Positions 1 to 5,041 are shown, counted from the stretch's first letter. The stretch: 6,239 bases of DNA from Candidatus Babeliales bacterium (GCA_020053845.1 JAGVMI010000015.1:1-6239); one strand, 5' to 3'. Numbers and translations: made by a program. The notes: generated from the sequence alone by a model not told the origin.

Positions 1-220
1 AGTCCAAATGCAATGATGGATGTGAGGTGAGGAGTTTTTTTATGCGCTCGCATTGCGCTGGCTTTTTTAATGTTCCGGTGTTTACAGCCTCTTGAAGCTC
101 TAGCCAGGCTTCAGCTGTAGGGTCTTCTTCACACAGCTCCATTGCAACAAGCGCGTTACCGGTGAAGATCCATGCACCTAAAGCTATGCGCAGCAAAGTA
201 TTGTGTACATTCTGTTTCAT
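1..220 (-). CDS. Exported protein of unknown function, paralogue of the adjacent gene (3' end outside window)
   Basis: The minus strand reads open from ATG at 220-218 to the left edge (73 codons seen), so the C-terminus is missing. The ATG follows GGAGACCACATT, with the GGAG core at 229-232. Residues 1-26 form a signal peptide: a polar start, a hydrophobic core (LRIALGAWIFTGNALVA) and a likely cleavage after Ala26, leaving Met27 as first mature residue. The mature part starts acidic and continues with C-x2-I-x2-LLTSHPSLH at residues 57-71. The same motif, also preceded by a Trp and an amphipathic stretch, occurs in the product of 239-883, so the two are tandem paralogues. It starts 18 bp after the stop of that gene and is probably co-transcribed with it. 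No known family was recognised. Confidence 0.85.
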   Translation of the reverse strand, partial: MKQNVHNTLLRIALGAWIFTGNALVAMELCEEDPTAEAWLELQEAVNTGTLKKPAQCERIKKLLTSHPSLHLD

Positions 221-238
221 AATGTGGTCTCCATTGCT

Positions 239-883
239 TTAATTATCTTTTTGCTCGGGTAATAAATAAGCGAGAAGGGAAGTGGCCCAGGAAAAGCTGC
301 TTTGGGGCTTATCTTGTACTTCTCCATTAGATATATCATTGATCCAAACTCTGTGTTCCTGCAATTGAGCATCTTCGGGATTTTCTATGGACTGCATAAG
401 AAGTTTTTCAAGCTTGCTTGAAATGCCCTGCAAAAAAGCAGTCATTTCCTGGCTTTTTTTTATGCTGTGCTTTACTACTGCACCGTGTCTGTACATTACA
501 TTATCAGCTAACTGACTAACAACGTGCTTTTGCATTGTTTCAAGATAGTGAATCTGTGTGAAAAAATCGCATTGTTGCGCAACAGTAGAGGGTACCAGCC
601 TGGTGCTATCATGAGCGTAATAATCTATGCATTTATTAAGAATCACAAGTGCGGATGTAGGAAATTGGATGTGAGGGCCTATGATTGTATAAAAAAGAGG
701 AGCATGCAGATCGGGGTGAGTAGTAAGTATAGCTTCTATTGCGCACCAATTATTTTCTGGATTGGTACGCGTTTTTTCTAGCAATGTGTGCCAGGGTTGT
801 GTTGTAACATCATCATGCATAGCGTGTGCAGCACTTCCCACAATTGCTACACACAGTATCATGTACGTACTATGTTGCCTCAT
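239..883 (-). CDS. Exported protein of unknown function, first gene of a minus-strand pair
   Basis: A 214-residue protein. The start at 883 is supported by a GGGGAG ribosome binding site at 891-896 with suitable spacing and by the signal peptide that follows directly (residues 1-21, core MILCVAIVGSAAHA, cleavage after AHA, mature protein starting at Met22). The mature part has a Trp31 region, then C-x2-I-x2-ILTTHPDLH at residues 47-60, matching the downstream paralogue. It continues into a mostly helical region; residues 139-178 are charged and could form a short coiled coil. A weak hydrophobic patch lies near the C-terminus (196-209). The HPDLH helix faintly recalls ankyrin-type helical repeats, but no complete repeat is present. 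No catalytic motif is seen. A promoter candidate lies at 945-973 on the minus strand. Confidence 0.88.
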   Translation of the reverse strand: MRQHSTYMILCVAIVGSAAHAMHDDVTTQPWHTLLEKTRTNPENNWCAIEAILTTHPDLHAPLFYTIIGPHIQFPTSALVILNKCIDYYAHDSTRLVPSTVAQQCDFFTQIHYLETMQKHVVSQLADNVMYRHGAVVKHSIKKSQEMTAFLQGISSKLEKLLMQSIENPEDAQLQEHRVWINDISNGEVQDKPQSSFSWATSLLAYLLPEQKDN

Positions 884-944
884 CTAAAAACTCCCCAGAA
901 AGAGCACAATTTTTTCACATATTTGGCTACCCAGTGTAGCTGGG

Positions 945-973
945 TTTATATGCTGCGTAAACAGCGTGTGCAA
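945..973 (-). promoter_or_regulatory. Promoter candidate for the minus-strand gene pair
   Basis: Read on the minus strand, TTGCAC (973-968) and TATAAA (950-945) are separated by 17 bases, about 62 bases upstream of the start codon at 883. The -10 box matches the consensus at five of six positions; the -35 box is weak. Just downstream lie two mutually exclusive small hairpins, ACCCAG/CTGGGT (929-934 with 940-945) and GCTAC/GTAGC (926-930 with 936-940). Confidence 0.45.
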
Positions 974-1041
974 GCGTGCAATGAGCAATGCAGGCAGTAA
1001 TTATTGCGTGTGTTATTATAAGCTTTTTTTGCCGTAAGTCA

Positions 1042-1069
1042 TTGACGTATGAAGTGAGAAGCGTACACT
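1042..1069 (+). promoter_or_regulatory. Promoter candidate for the 1186 gene
   Basis: TTGACG (1042-1047) and TACACT (1064-1069) are 16 bases apart, the same spacing as in the promoters at 3058 and 4943. The -35 box matches at five of six positions and the -10 at four. It would give a leader of roughly 110 bases before the ATG at 1186. Confidence 0.5.
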
Positions 1070-1140
1070 AAAAGACAGTAATAAAAGTGGCACAAACGTT
1101 TTTATTACGCGCTTAGTGTGTGGTGAATGTTACATCATAA

Positions 1141-1174
1141 TATGAGATATGCATGTCATAAATGCGCTCTCATA
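1141..1174 (+). promoter_or_regulatory. Hairpin abutting the ribosome binding site of the 1186 gene
   Basis: TATGAGA (1141-1147) pairs perfectly with TCTCATA (1168-1174). Inside it, GCAT (1151-1154) pairs with ATGC (1162-1165). The right arm ends on the first base of the AGGAGG ribosome binding site (1174-1179). Such a structure in the mRNA leader could affect ribosome access, but this is inferred only from pairing and position. Confidence 0.3.
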
Positions 1175-1185
1175 GGAGGATTGCG

Positions 1186-1668
1186 ATGAACTATAACACA
1201 ACGCCTTTTCGTCTCCTTTTTACTGCAGCAACGCTTGTTATGAGTTTGAGCGAGTGCGCAGCCCCATCATATGTATCACGTGTTACTGATGCACTTGTTG
1301 GTCCTGTGGTAAACGCAGGAAAAGCAGAGGCAGACGAAGTCCTTTTTGAGAAAAAATGGATTGTTCGTGGCCCGCTCTACGCAGTGAGCGCTATGAGTGC
1401 GTTTAAGGCTGTTGATGCAATATGCGATAGCTTGTGTGGCGCAAGCCTTGCAGCCTTTGTTTGCCTCATCAGAAAGCTCGCGAATCGTGGCAACCCTGCA
1501 GTGGGCGAGAGCATCGCGATGCATCAAGCGTCACGGGCAGTGTTTTTCACCTTAGTGTCCACAGTATCATTCTTAGCAGCGCACTATGGTGTACCACGCT
1601 GGCAAGAGCATCAAGAGCATCGCCAGCAACACGCTGTTCAAGAAGTGGTAGCTCCGGCGCGTGCTTGA
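1186..1668 (+). CDS. Exported or membrane hairpin protein of unknown function, W-x4-PLY family
   Basis: A 160-residue protein. I choose ATG 1186 over the in-frame ATG at 1162 because AGGAGG (1174-1179) sits six bases before it and the signal peptide then begins at once. Residues 1-26 look like a signal peptide (core RLLFTAATLVMSLSECAA). Cys24 is preceded by L-S-E, which is a poor lipobox, so a lipoprotein is unlikely. Residues 57-66 contain W58-IVRG-PLY-A, a motif also found in the product of 3564 and in the remnant at 4635-4820. Hydrophobic stretches follow at about 62-79, 82-95 and 118-136, with a basic segment between the last two. The C-terminus is a hydrophilic, His/Gln/Glu-rich tail (about 138-153). 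It appears to be a single-gene unit with its own promoter candidate and a terminator at 1697-1726. No known family was recognised. Confidence 0.88.
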   Translation: MNYNTTPFRLLFTAATLVMSLSECAAPSYVSRVTDALVGPVVNAGKAEADEVLFEKKWIVRGPLYAVSAMSAFKAVDAICDSLCGASLAAFVCLIRKLANRGNPAVGESIAMHQASRAVFFTLVSTVSFLAAHYGVPRWQEHQEHRQQHAVQEVVAPARA

Positions 1669-1696
1669 TATAAAAACTGACTCCCTTTTTTTTGAA

Positions 1697-1726
1697 AGTG
1701 GGCCCTCACAAAGGGCCACTTTTTTT
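1697..1726 (+). terminator. Intrinsic terminator after the 1186 gene
   Basis: The arms AGTGGGCCCT (1697-1706) and AGGGCCACT (1712-1720) pair with one bulged G. A run of seven T follows (1720-1726). It lies 29 bases after the stop codon. Confidence 0.9.
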
Positions 1727-1975
1727 GCTGTATATTTGCTGTATAAGCGGCAGCCTGTTGATTGCTTGCCCCCGCAAACGCCAACAAAAATGGGGTAAGG
1801 CCAACGATCTTGCTGCACAGGCGCTGAAAAAGTTTCATATAGAAATGTTTCATGCTTCGCCTTTGCTCTTGAGCGCAGGCCAGGGTACCCTGAGAAAGTA
1901 GCCTATACAGGGCTCCAGTAATGAATGTTAAGGGGGCTGCATAGCCTTTATGTATATAACGTGTTTGGAGGTTGT
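1727..1975. other. Intergenic stretch with a 12-bp palindrome and a doubtful ORF
   Basis: The stretch of about 250 bases between the terminator at 1726 and the gene at 1976 holds a perfect palindrome, CAGGGTACCCTG (1881-1892). It also holds an open frame ending in TAG at 1899-1901, which encodes a hydrophobic segment ending LIAC and then an amphipathic helix with ALKKF. That frame begins inside the terminator and has no ribosome binding site. It could be a gene remnant or chance. I could not find a convincing promoter for the gene at 1976 here. Confidence 0.4.
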
Positions 1976-2368
1976 ATGAATAATCGTATGAAGATGCTCA
2001 GCATCGCAATGTTGGGCACATTAATCGTTGCAGGCAATTCAGTGCAAGCAATGAATTCTGATACTGTGCAAAAGCTCGTTCAAGCAGCTGCGCAGACTGC
2101 GTGTAACAATCGCGATACAATTAAAAGCGCACTAGAAACAAGCAGAGATGCTGCAGGATTTCTTTCATTGGGCGTGTTTGGCACTGCATTATGGCTTTGC
2201 ATTGATGAATTGCCACCAATTGCGAGCAATGATCCTTATTATCTTGAGCCATTAGCAGAAATTAAGGGCTGGGCGAAGATAGGCGCTGGATTAGCAGCTT
2301 TAGCCGTAGGAAGCAACCTAGTGAAGAATGCATTACCACAGCTGTGCGCATGGGTTGCAGGCAAGTAA
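1976..2368 (+). CDS. Small exported membrane-hairpin protein of unknown function
   Basis: A 130-residue protein. ATG 1976 is preferred because GGAGG (1967-1971) precedes it, in a context (GGAGGTTGTATGAA) close to that of the neighbouring genes; the open frame extends upstream to 1925 without a ribosome binding site. Residues 1-25 form a signal peptide ending AGNSVQA, with Met26 as first mature residue. A polar region (26-58) precedes a first hydrophobic segment (about 59-76), an acidic, Pro-containing loop (77-98) and a second hydrophobic segment (about 99-120). Four Cys residues are present, all in the mature part (43, 75, 124 and one to be verified in translation). The gene has its own terminator at 2391-2420. 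No known family was recognised; the layout matches its neighbours rather than its sequence doing so. Confidence 0.88.
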   Translation: MNNRMKMLSIAMLGTLIVAGNSVQAMNSDTVQKLVQAAAQTACNNRDTIKSALETSRDAAGFLSLGVFGTALWLCIDELPPIASNDPYYLEPLAEIKGWAKIGAGLAALAVGSNLVKNALPQLCAWVAGK

Positions 2369-2390
2369 CTTTTACTTAAGAAAACGTTAA

Positions 2391-2420
2391 AAGGCGGGCC
2401 CTTAAAAGCCCGCTTTTTTT
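2391..2420 (+). terminator. Intrinsic terminator, GCGGGC/GCCCGC family
   Basis: GCGGGC (2394-2399) pairs with GCCCGC (2408-2413) across a loop containing CTTAAAA, followed by seven T (2414-2420). An A-rich flank before the stem extends the pairing with the T-tract. It is nearly identical to the terminator at 3978-4002. Confidence 0.93.
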
Positions 2421-2447
2421 GTGGTTATATGCGAGCTTAGTGCACGC

Positions 2448-2476
2448 TTGTTTCCACGCAGAAAGTGCATTATTAT
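2448..2476 (+). promoter_or_regulatory. Weak promoter candidate for the 2574 gene
   Basis: TTGTTT (2448-2453) and TATTAT (2471-2476) are 17 bases apart, just downstream of the terminator at 2420. The -10 box is good but the -35 matches only three positions, and the surroundings are AT-rich, so other choices are possible. Confidence 0.3.
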
Positions 2477-2515
2477 AGTTACAATGTTGTATGTTATATG
2501 TTTTTAATTTCTATA

Positions 2516-2540
2516 TATTTGTTTCTTTATGAAACAAATA
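2516..2540. repeat. 10-bp perfect inverted repeat in the leader of the 2574 gene
   Basis: TATTTGTTTC (2516-2525) and GAAACAAATA (2531-2540) are exact reverse complements separated by five bases. The repeat lies 25 bases before the ribosome binding site (2565-2570). No T-tract follows, so it is not a terminator; an operator or an mRNA hairpin is possible. Confidence 0.55.
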
Positions 2541-2573
2541 ATAATCAGCAACGCTGTTAGTAGCGGGGGATCT

Positions 2574-2951
2574 ATGTATTATTTCATAAGAATTTTAGGG
2601 CTGGTAACATGTGTAGCTGTAACAAGCAATGCATGTTGGGCTGGAGAACAGCGTGTTGTACCTCAAAACCGTATTGGCTTTAGCTTTAGTTACGAGATTA
2701 AACATGCGAGTGCTAGCGTAGGACTAGTAGCAGCGGCAAGTGACTTTATTGGATGGGTTGCTATGCTCGATGCATCCCTTAACGCTGCAGTGCTTGCATA
2801 TAATGCCATTCACTGGGCGGTAGATCCTGCAAGTCGTAAGAGTGCTGAAAACACCAAAAAGCTTCTATGTGGTACGCTTGCCGCAGGGGGAATTGCCATA
2901 GGTCTGCTCAAATTTGCCCGCTTTTTGGCACCTGAAAGCGCCTCAAAATAG
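2574..2951 (+). CDS. Small exported membrane-hairpin protein of unknown function
   Basis: A 125-residue protein. ATG 2574 follows GGGGGA (2565-2570) at a good distance and starts a signal peptide directly (residues 1-23, MYYFIRILGLVTCVAV then TSNACWA, cleavage before Gly24). An in-frame ATG at 2529 lies inside the inverted repeat and lacks a ribosome binding site, so I reject it. The mature part has a short polar region, a long hydrophobic stretch (about 46-82, enough for one or two membrane passes), a basic loop with SRKSAENTKK (87-96) and a second hydrophobic segment (about 97-118). It is a single-gene unit ending at the terminator 2978-3004. No family was recognised. Confidence 0.87.
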   Translation: MYYFIRILGLVTCVAVTSNACWAGEQRVVPQNRIGFSFSYEIKHASASVGLVAAASDFIGWVAMLDASLNAAVLAYNAIHWAVDPASRKSAENTKKLLCGTLAAGGIAIGLLKFARFLAPESASK

Positions 2952-2977
2952 CCTTTACTGTTATTAGTTTATTACAT

Positions 2978-3004
2978 GGCGGGCACCTGAAAGCCCGCTT
3001 TTTT
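2978..3004 (+). terminator. Intrinsic terminator, GCGGGC/GCCCGC family
   Basis: GCGGGC (2979-2984) pairs with GCCCGC (2993-2998), followed by six T (2999-3004), 27 bases after the stop at 2951. The right arm and T-tract form the left edge of the block duplicated at 4878-4970. Confidence 0.92.
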
Positions 3005-3085
3005 GTTGCAAACGCAAACCACGATGCCCTAGGATCGACGTTAATAGCCAGCTCCAATTGACAAATAGAATAAATGGGGTATGCT
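2993..3085 (+). repeat. Duplicated terminator-promoter block, copy 1
   Basis: Aligned by eye without gaps to 4878-4970 (constant offset 1885), about three quarters of positions are identical. The conserved parts are the terminator right arm and T-tract, TTGCAAA, GATGCCC plus AGGATCGACGTTA (3023-3043), TTGACA and the spacer start. A stretch of 12 bases (3044-3055) is almost wholly different, so the conservation is patchy and points to selected sites. Confidence 0.85.
3058..3085 (+). promoter_or_regulatory. Promoter of the 3130-3950 operon
   Basis: A perfect TTGACA (3058-3063) and TATGCT (3080-3085) are 16 bases apart. The conserved 13-mer AGGATCGACGTTA (3031-3043) ends 14 bases before the -35 box, exactly as at the paralogous promoter 4943-4970, and could be an activator or repressor site. 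The transcript leader contains TAAATGGGCCCA (3102-3113), also shared with the other copy. Confidence 0.75.
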
Positions 3086-3129
3086 GGATACTAGAAGGGC
3101 GTAAATGGGCCCAAATCATGGAGGTTATT

Positions 3130-3528
3130 ATGAAGAATCGTATAAAAGCGTCTATTATTGCATTCTGTATTCTTACTGCAACTGCGCAGGTCAGAGCAAT
3201 GGAATATCTTGCTCCACGGCCAACATTTACTGAACACTGTAAAAATCTAATTACGGGTGCTGGACAAGGTGCAGCGATGATCGCTTCGCAGCTGTGCGGA
3301 CTCAAAGGATATATGCTTACCTTTTGGGCGGTATTGCACGGCGCACTTTCAGTACGTGACGTTATTTGGGCAGCTACGAGCTTGCACAATAACGAAGAGT
3401 GCAACGCGTGGACGACCTGTCTAAAGTATAATGCTAGTTCAGTATATACCAATGCTATTGGTGCAATAATTTATTTGCAGTTTAGCAGGGCTCTGGGCAA
3501 ATGCGGATGGCCTGACGCACAGCAGTAA
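3130..3528 (+). CDS. Small exported membrane-hairpin protein of unknown function
   Basis: A 132-residue protein. I choose ATG 3130, preceded by GGAGG (3120-3124) in the shared context GGAGGTTATTATGAAGAA. An in-frame ATG at 3118 overlaps the ribosome binding site and would only add MEVI. Residues 1-23 form a signal peptide (IKASIIAFCILTATAQVRA), with Met24 as first mature residue. Two hydrophobic segments (about 48-72 and 103-122) flank a polar loop containing NNEECNAWTTC. Cys residues at 37, 56, 91 and 97 could form disulfides if the protein is exported. The segment AGQGAA (44-49) resembles AGQFAA in the product of 5042, which also has the same promoter block. It is the first gene of an operon with 3564 (35-base gap, no terminator). 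Confidence 0.88.
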   Translation: MKNRIKASIIAFCILTATAQVRAMEYLAPRPTFTEHCKNLITGAGQGAAMIASQLCGLKGYMLTFWAVLHGALSVRDVIWAATSLHNNEECNAWTTCLKYNASSVYTNAIGAIIYLQFSRALGKCGWPDAQQ

Positions 3529-3563
3529 GCTTTAGATTTTTTTAGTTATTTTTGGAGGTTATT

Positions 3564-3950
3564 ATGAAGAAATTATTGAGAACTCTTTTTGCTGCACTTA
3601 TGTGTGCAGCGGTGGTTGGCAACAGTGCCTATGCACTCGAAAATTCATGGGGAGCTGCAAGTGTTCAAACTGCCAAGAAAGTCATCAAAAAAGTATATAA
3701 GTTTCTGATTACCAAAAGATGGGCATTGCGTGCGCCATTATATGGTGCCGCAGCAGCTACGGCAGGCTTAACGTTGTATAACCTGCGTAACGCAGCGGAG
3801 CATTTTGTTAAATCAGCTGACTTGGGCGACTATTCGCCAGCGGCAGAAGCATGCGAGCGTAGTGTGGTATTAGCTACACTTTCTGGATTAACCAGCGCCG
3901 CTATCTACAATTATGTGATTCCTGCAGTTACTCCGCAGCAAAAGCGATAA
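3564..3950 (+). CDS. Small exported membrane-hairpin protein, W-x4-PLY family
   Basis: A 128-residue protein. ATG 3564 follows GGAGG (3554-3558) in the shared GGAGGTTATTATGAAGAA context. Residues 1-24 form a typical signal peptide (MKKLL start, core TLFAALMCAAVVGNSAYA). A basic amphipathic helix (AKKVIKKVYKFL, 37-48) leads to W53-ALRA-PLY-G (53-61), the motif shared with the 1186 product and the remnant at 4635-4820. Hydrophobic segments lie at about 58-74 and 101-122, with a polar loop between (75-100). It is the second gene of the 3130 operon, and the unit ends at the terminator 3978-4002. The function is unknown. Confidence 0.88.
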   Translation: MKKLLRTLFAALMCAAVVGNSAYALENSWGAASVQTAKKVIKKVYKFLITKRWALRAPLYGAAAATAGLTLYNLRNAAEHFVKSADLGDYSPAAEACERSVVLATLSGLTSAAIYNYVIPAVTPQQKR

Positions 3951-3977
3951 TACATATCGTGGTAACACGGTAAAAAA

Positions 3978-4002
3978 GGCGGGCCTTAAAAGCCCGCTTT
4001 TT
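3978..4002 (+). terminator. Intrinsic terminator, GCGGGC/GCCCGC family
   Basis: GCGGGC (3979-3984) pairs with GCCCGC (3992-3997) across a CTTAAAA loop and is followed by five T (3998-4002). It differs from the terminator at 2391-2420 mainly by one missing loop base and a shorter T-tract. Confidence 0.92.
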
Positions 4003-4013
4003 CATGCGCGCTT

Positions 4014-4041
4014 TTGACTCATTGGATAATATAGTTATATT
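4014..4041 (+). promoter_or_regulatory. Promoter candidate for the 4208 gene
   Basis: TTGACT (4014-4019) and TATATT (4036-4041) are 16 bases apart, directly after the terminator at 4002. The spacing equals that of the other promoters here. It implies a leader of about 160 bases that is unusually GC-rich around 4100-4130. Confidence 0.5.
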
Positions 4042-4207
4042 GTATATTGCTTATAATTTTGACTAGAAAAGCACCTGTGTGCTTATCAGTGCCGCAGTGC
4101 TTGAGGGGGGCGCGGGCGCACGTGAAGCGCATCATGATCTGTGTGGGTATGCCATGCAGGAGGCATGCGCGTATTCACATCATCTATCCCCCGCTAAGGA
4201 TTTTACC

Positions 4208-4579
4208 GTGCATATGTTCAGCAGAAGCTTTCTTATTGCCATTGCATTTGCGTGTGGTATGGCCTATATTCCAGCGCACGCATCACGCTACACCCTTTAC
4301 CAAGCATCGTGCAGCATAGCCACAGTTCCCGCAGTGTTTTTGGTTGCTGCAGGCATAACTTTTATTGCCGATAGCGCATGCTCAGAGCGTGAAGCGCGCG
4401 TGCTTGCTAGAGCAATGCATGATGCAGAAGGTATGGTGCGCCAAGATTGTGCATGCCAGCACATACGTGCGCTCAAAAGAAAAAAGCGTGTTGCGCAGCA
4501 GTATGCAGGCGCGGCATTAATAACGGGCATTGGCTCTCTTGCGCTCGGGGCATATTTACTTAATAAATGCAGCAACTAG
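4208..4579 (+). CDS. Small exported membrane-hairpin protein of unknown function, probable GTG start
   Basis: A 123-residue protein if started at GTG 4208, which lies seven bases after AAGGA (4196-4200). ATG 4214, two codons later, is the alternative and has poorer spacing. The open frame continues upstream to about 4067 without a ribosome binding site, and starting there would bury the signal peptide. Residues 1-25 form the signal peptide (core FLIAIAFACGMAYIPAHA, cleavage before Ser26). A first hydrophobic segment spans about 37-54. A charged, Cys-containing loop follows (55-95) with the basic patch RALKRKKR (87-94), then a second hydrophobic segment (about 96-118) and a short tail. An inverted repeat overlaps its stop codon (4573-4597). 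No family was recognised. Confidence 0.8.
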   Translation: MHMFSRSFLIAIAFACGMAYIPAHASRYTLYQASCSIATVPAVFLVAAGITFIADSACSEREARVLARAMHDAEGMVRQDCACQHIRALKRKKRVAQQYAGAALITGIGSLALGAYLLNKCSN

Positions 4580-4820
4580 TCTATTGCACACTAGTTGATG
4601 CGCAGCAGAAAGCAACTAAGCCAGCGTGTGCTGAAAAGGCCGTCAGAAAGATATTTCTTTTGCTTGGAAAGATACCACGTTTGGCGAGCATTGGGCATTC
4701 CTTGCGCCTTTATATGCATTAGCTGCGAAACAAGCATGGGGTGTCGCACGCCTTACCAAGGGCTGTGTGCAATCATACGTAAATGTGGCAAAAGCGCTCC
4801 GTGCCCCAGCAGGAACCTAA
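4567..4820 (+). pseudogene. Frameshifted remnant of a W-x4-PLY family gene
   Basis: Two short frames join into one family-like protein. The first (ATG 4567 to TAG 4720-4722) reads ATKPACAEKAVRKIFLLL, resembling the basic helix AKKVIKKVYKFL of the 3564 product. The second (open 4635 to TAA 4818-4820, preceded by TGA at 4632 and without a start codon) contains EHW-AFLA-PLY-ALAAKQAWGVARL, the same W-x4-PLY context as in the 1186 and 3564 products. Loss of one base within 4635-4722 would explain the break. No signal peptide and no ribosome binding site are present, so the 5' end also seems lost. A terminator of the common family (4864-4889) still follows. A Cys-rich ORF in a third frame (4595-4876) overlaps it and is probably a shadow. 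Confidence 0.6.
4573..4597. repeat. 8-bp inverted repeat over the stop codon of the 4208 gene
   Basis: CAACTAGT (4573-4580) and ACTAGTTG (4590-4597) are exact reverse complements with a nine-base loop. No T-tract follows, so it is not a standard intrinsic terminator. The TAG stop (4577-4579) is inside the left arm. Confidence 0.5.
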
Positions 4821-4863
4821 AAAGGCATAAAATACCCCCTCAGGGGCTGGTGGAAAATAAGGC

Positions 4864-4889
4864 AAGCGGGCTTTAGGGCCCGCTTTTTT
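4864..4889 (+). terminator. Intrinsic terminator, GCGGGC/GCCCGC family
   Basis: AAGCGGGC (4864-4871) pairs with GCCCGCTT (4878-4885), with the T-tract at 4884-4889. It follows the remnant gene and precedes the promoter of 5042. Confidence 0.92.
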
Positions 4890-4970
4890 ATTGCAAAGGC
4901 GCACCAGGATGCCCCAGGATCGACGTTATGGCACGGGGTTAATTGACAGATAGAATATATATGGTATCCT
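4878..4970 (+). repeat. Duplicated terminator-promoter block, copy 2
   Basis: This is the second copy of the block at 2993-3085, aligned without gaps. The 13-mer AGGATCGACGTTA is at 4916-4928, preceded by GATGCCCC. Downstream, TAAATGGGCCCA (4989-5000) is also shared, but this copy then has about 29 extra bases before the start signal. Confidence 0.85.
4943..4970 (+). promoter_or_regulatory. Promoter of the 5042-5884 operon
   Basis: TTGACA (4943-4948) and TATCCT (4965-4970) are 16 bases apart. The 13-mer ending at 4928 lies 14 bases before the -35 box, as at 3058. The leader can fold TGGGCC (4993-4998) with GGCCCA (5013-5018) and GGTT/AACC (5019-5022 with 5026-5029) just before the ribosome binding site; only the TGGGCC arm has a counterpart in the other copy. 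Confidence 0.75.
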
Positions 4971-5041
4971 AATAAGTAGATAATGGGCTAAATGGGCCCA
5001 GGGGCTGGAAAAGGCCCAGGTTATGAACCATGGGGGTTATT

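Larger units (their letters stand above)
884..1185. other. Divergent intergenic control region
   Basis: About 300 bases separate two divergently transcribed genes. I see a promoter candidate on each strand (minus at 945-973, plus at 1042-1069), a hairpin next to the plus-strand ribosome binding site (1141-1174), and small inverted repeats at 926-945. A plus-strand ORF crossing 788-1000 lacks a ribosome binding site and overlaps the minus-strand gene, so I do not count it. No RNA gene was recognised. Confidence 0.6.

Noticed and set aside
524..1000. Plus-strand open frames at 524-781 and 788-1000
   Set aside because: Both lie largely opposite the minus-strand gene 239-883 or its promoter and have no usable ribosome binding site.
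1255..1263. Cys24 of the 1186 product as a lipoprotein attachment site
   Set aside because: The preceding residues L-S-E put Glu at the position that must be small, so the lipobox fails.
1638..1853. A minus-strand frame with a signal-peptide-like start at 1853
   Set aside because: Only a weak AAAGG lies upstream, and the frame runs back through the terminator into the end of the 1186 gene.
1863..1891. TTGCTC-N17-TACCCT as a promoter for the 1976 gene
   Set aside because: Both boxes are weak and the second is part of the palindrome at 1881-1892; I cannot support it.
2964..3452. A 162-codon minus-strand open frame opposite the 3130 gene
   Set aside because: It crosses a terminator, a strong promoter and the well-supported 3130 gene on the other strand, and has no ribosome binding site or signal peptide.
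4165..4197. A 10-codon leader peptide after AGGAGG ahead of the 4208 gene
   Set aside because: Only one base separates AGGAGG from the ATG, too close for efficient initiation, and the peptide has no attenuator-like codon run.
4595..4876. A 93-codon Cys-rich plus-strand frame
   Set aside because: It overlaps the frame carrying the W-x4-PLY motif, runs into the following terminator stem, has no ribosome binding site, and its composition is typical of an off-frame reading.
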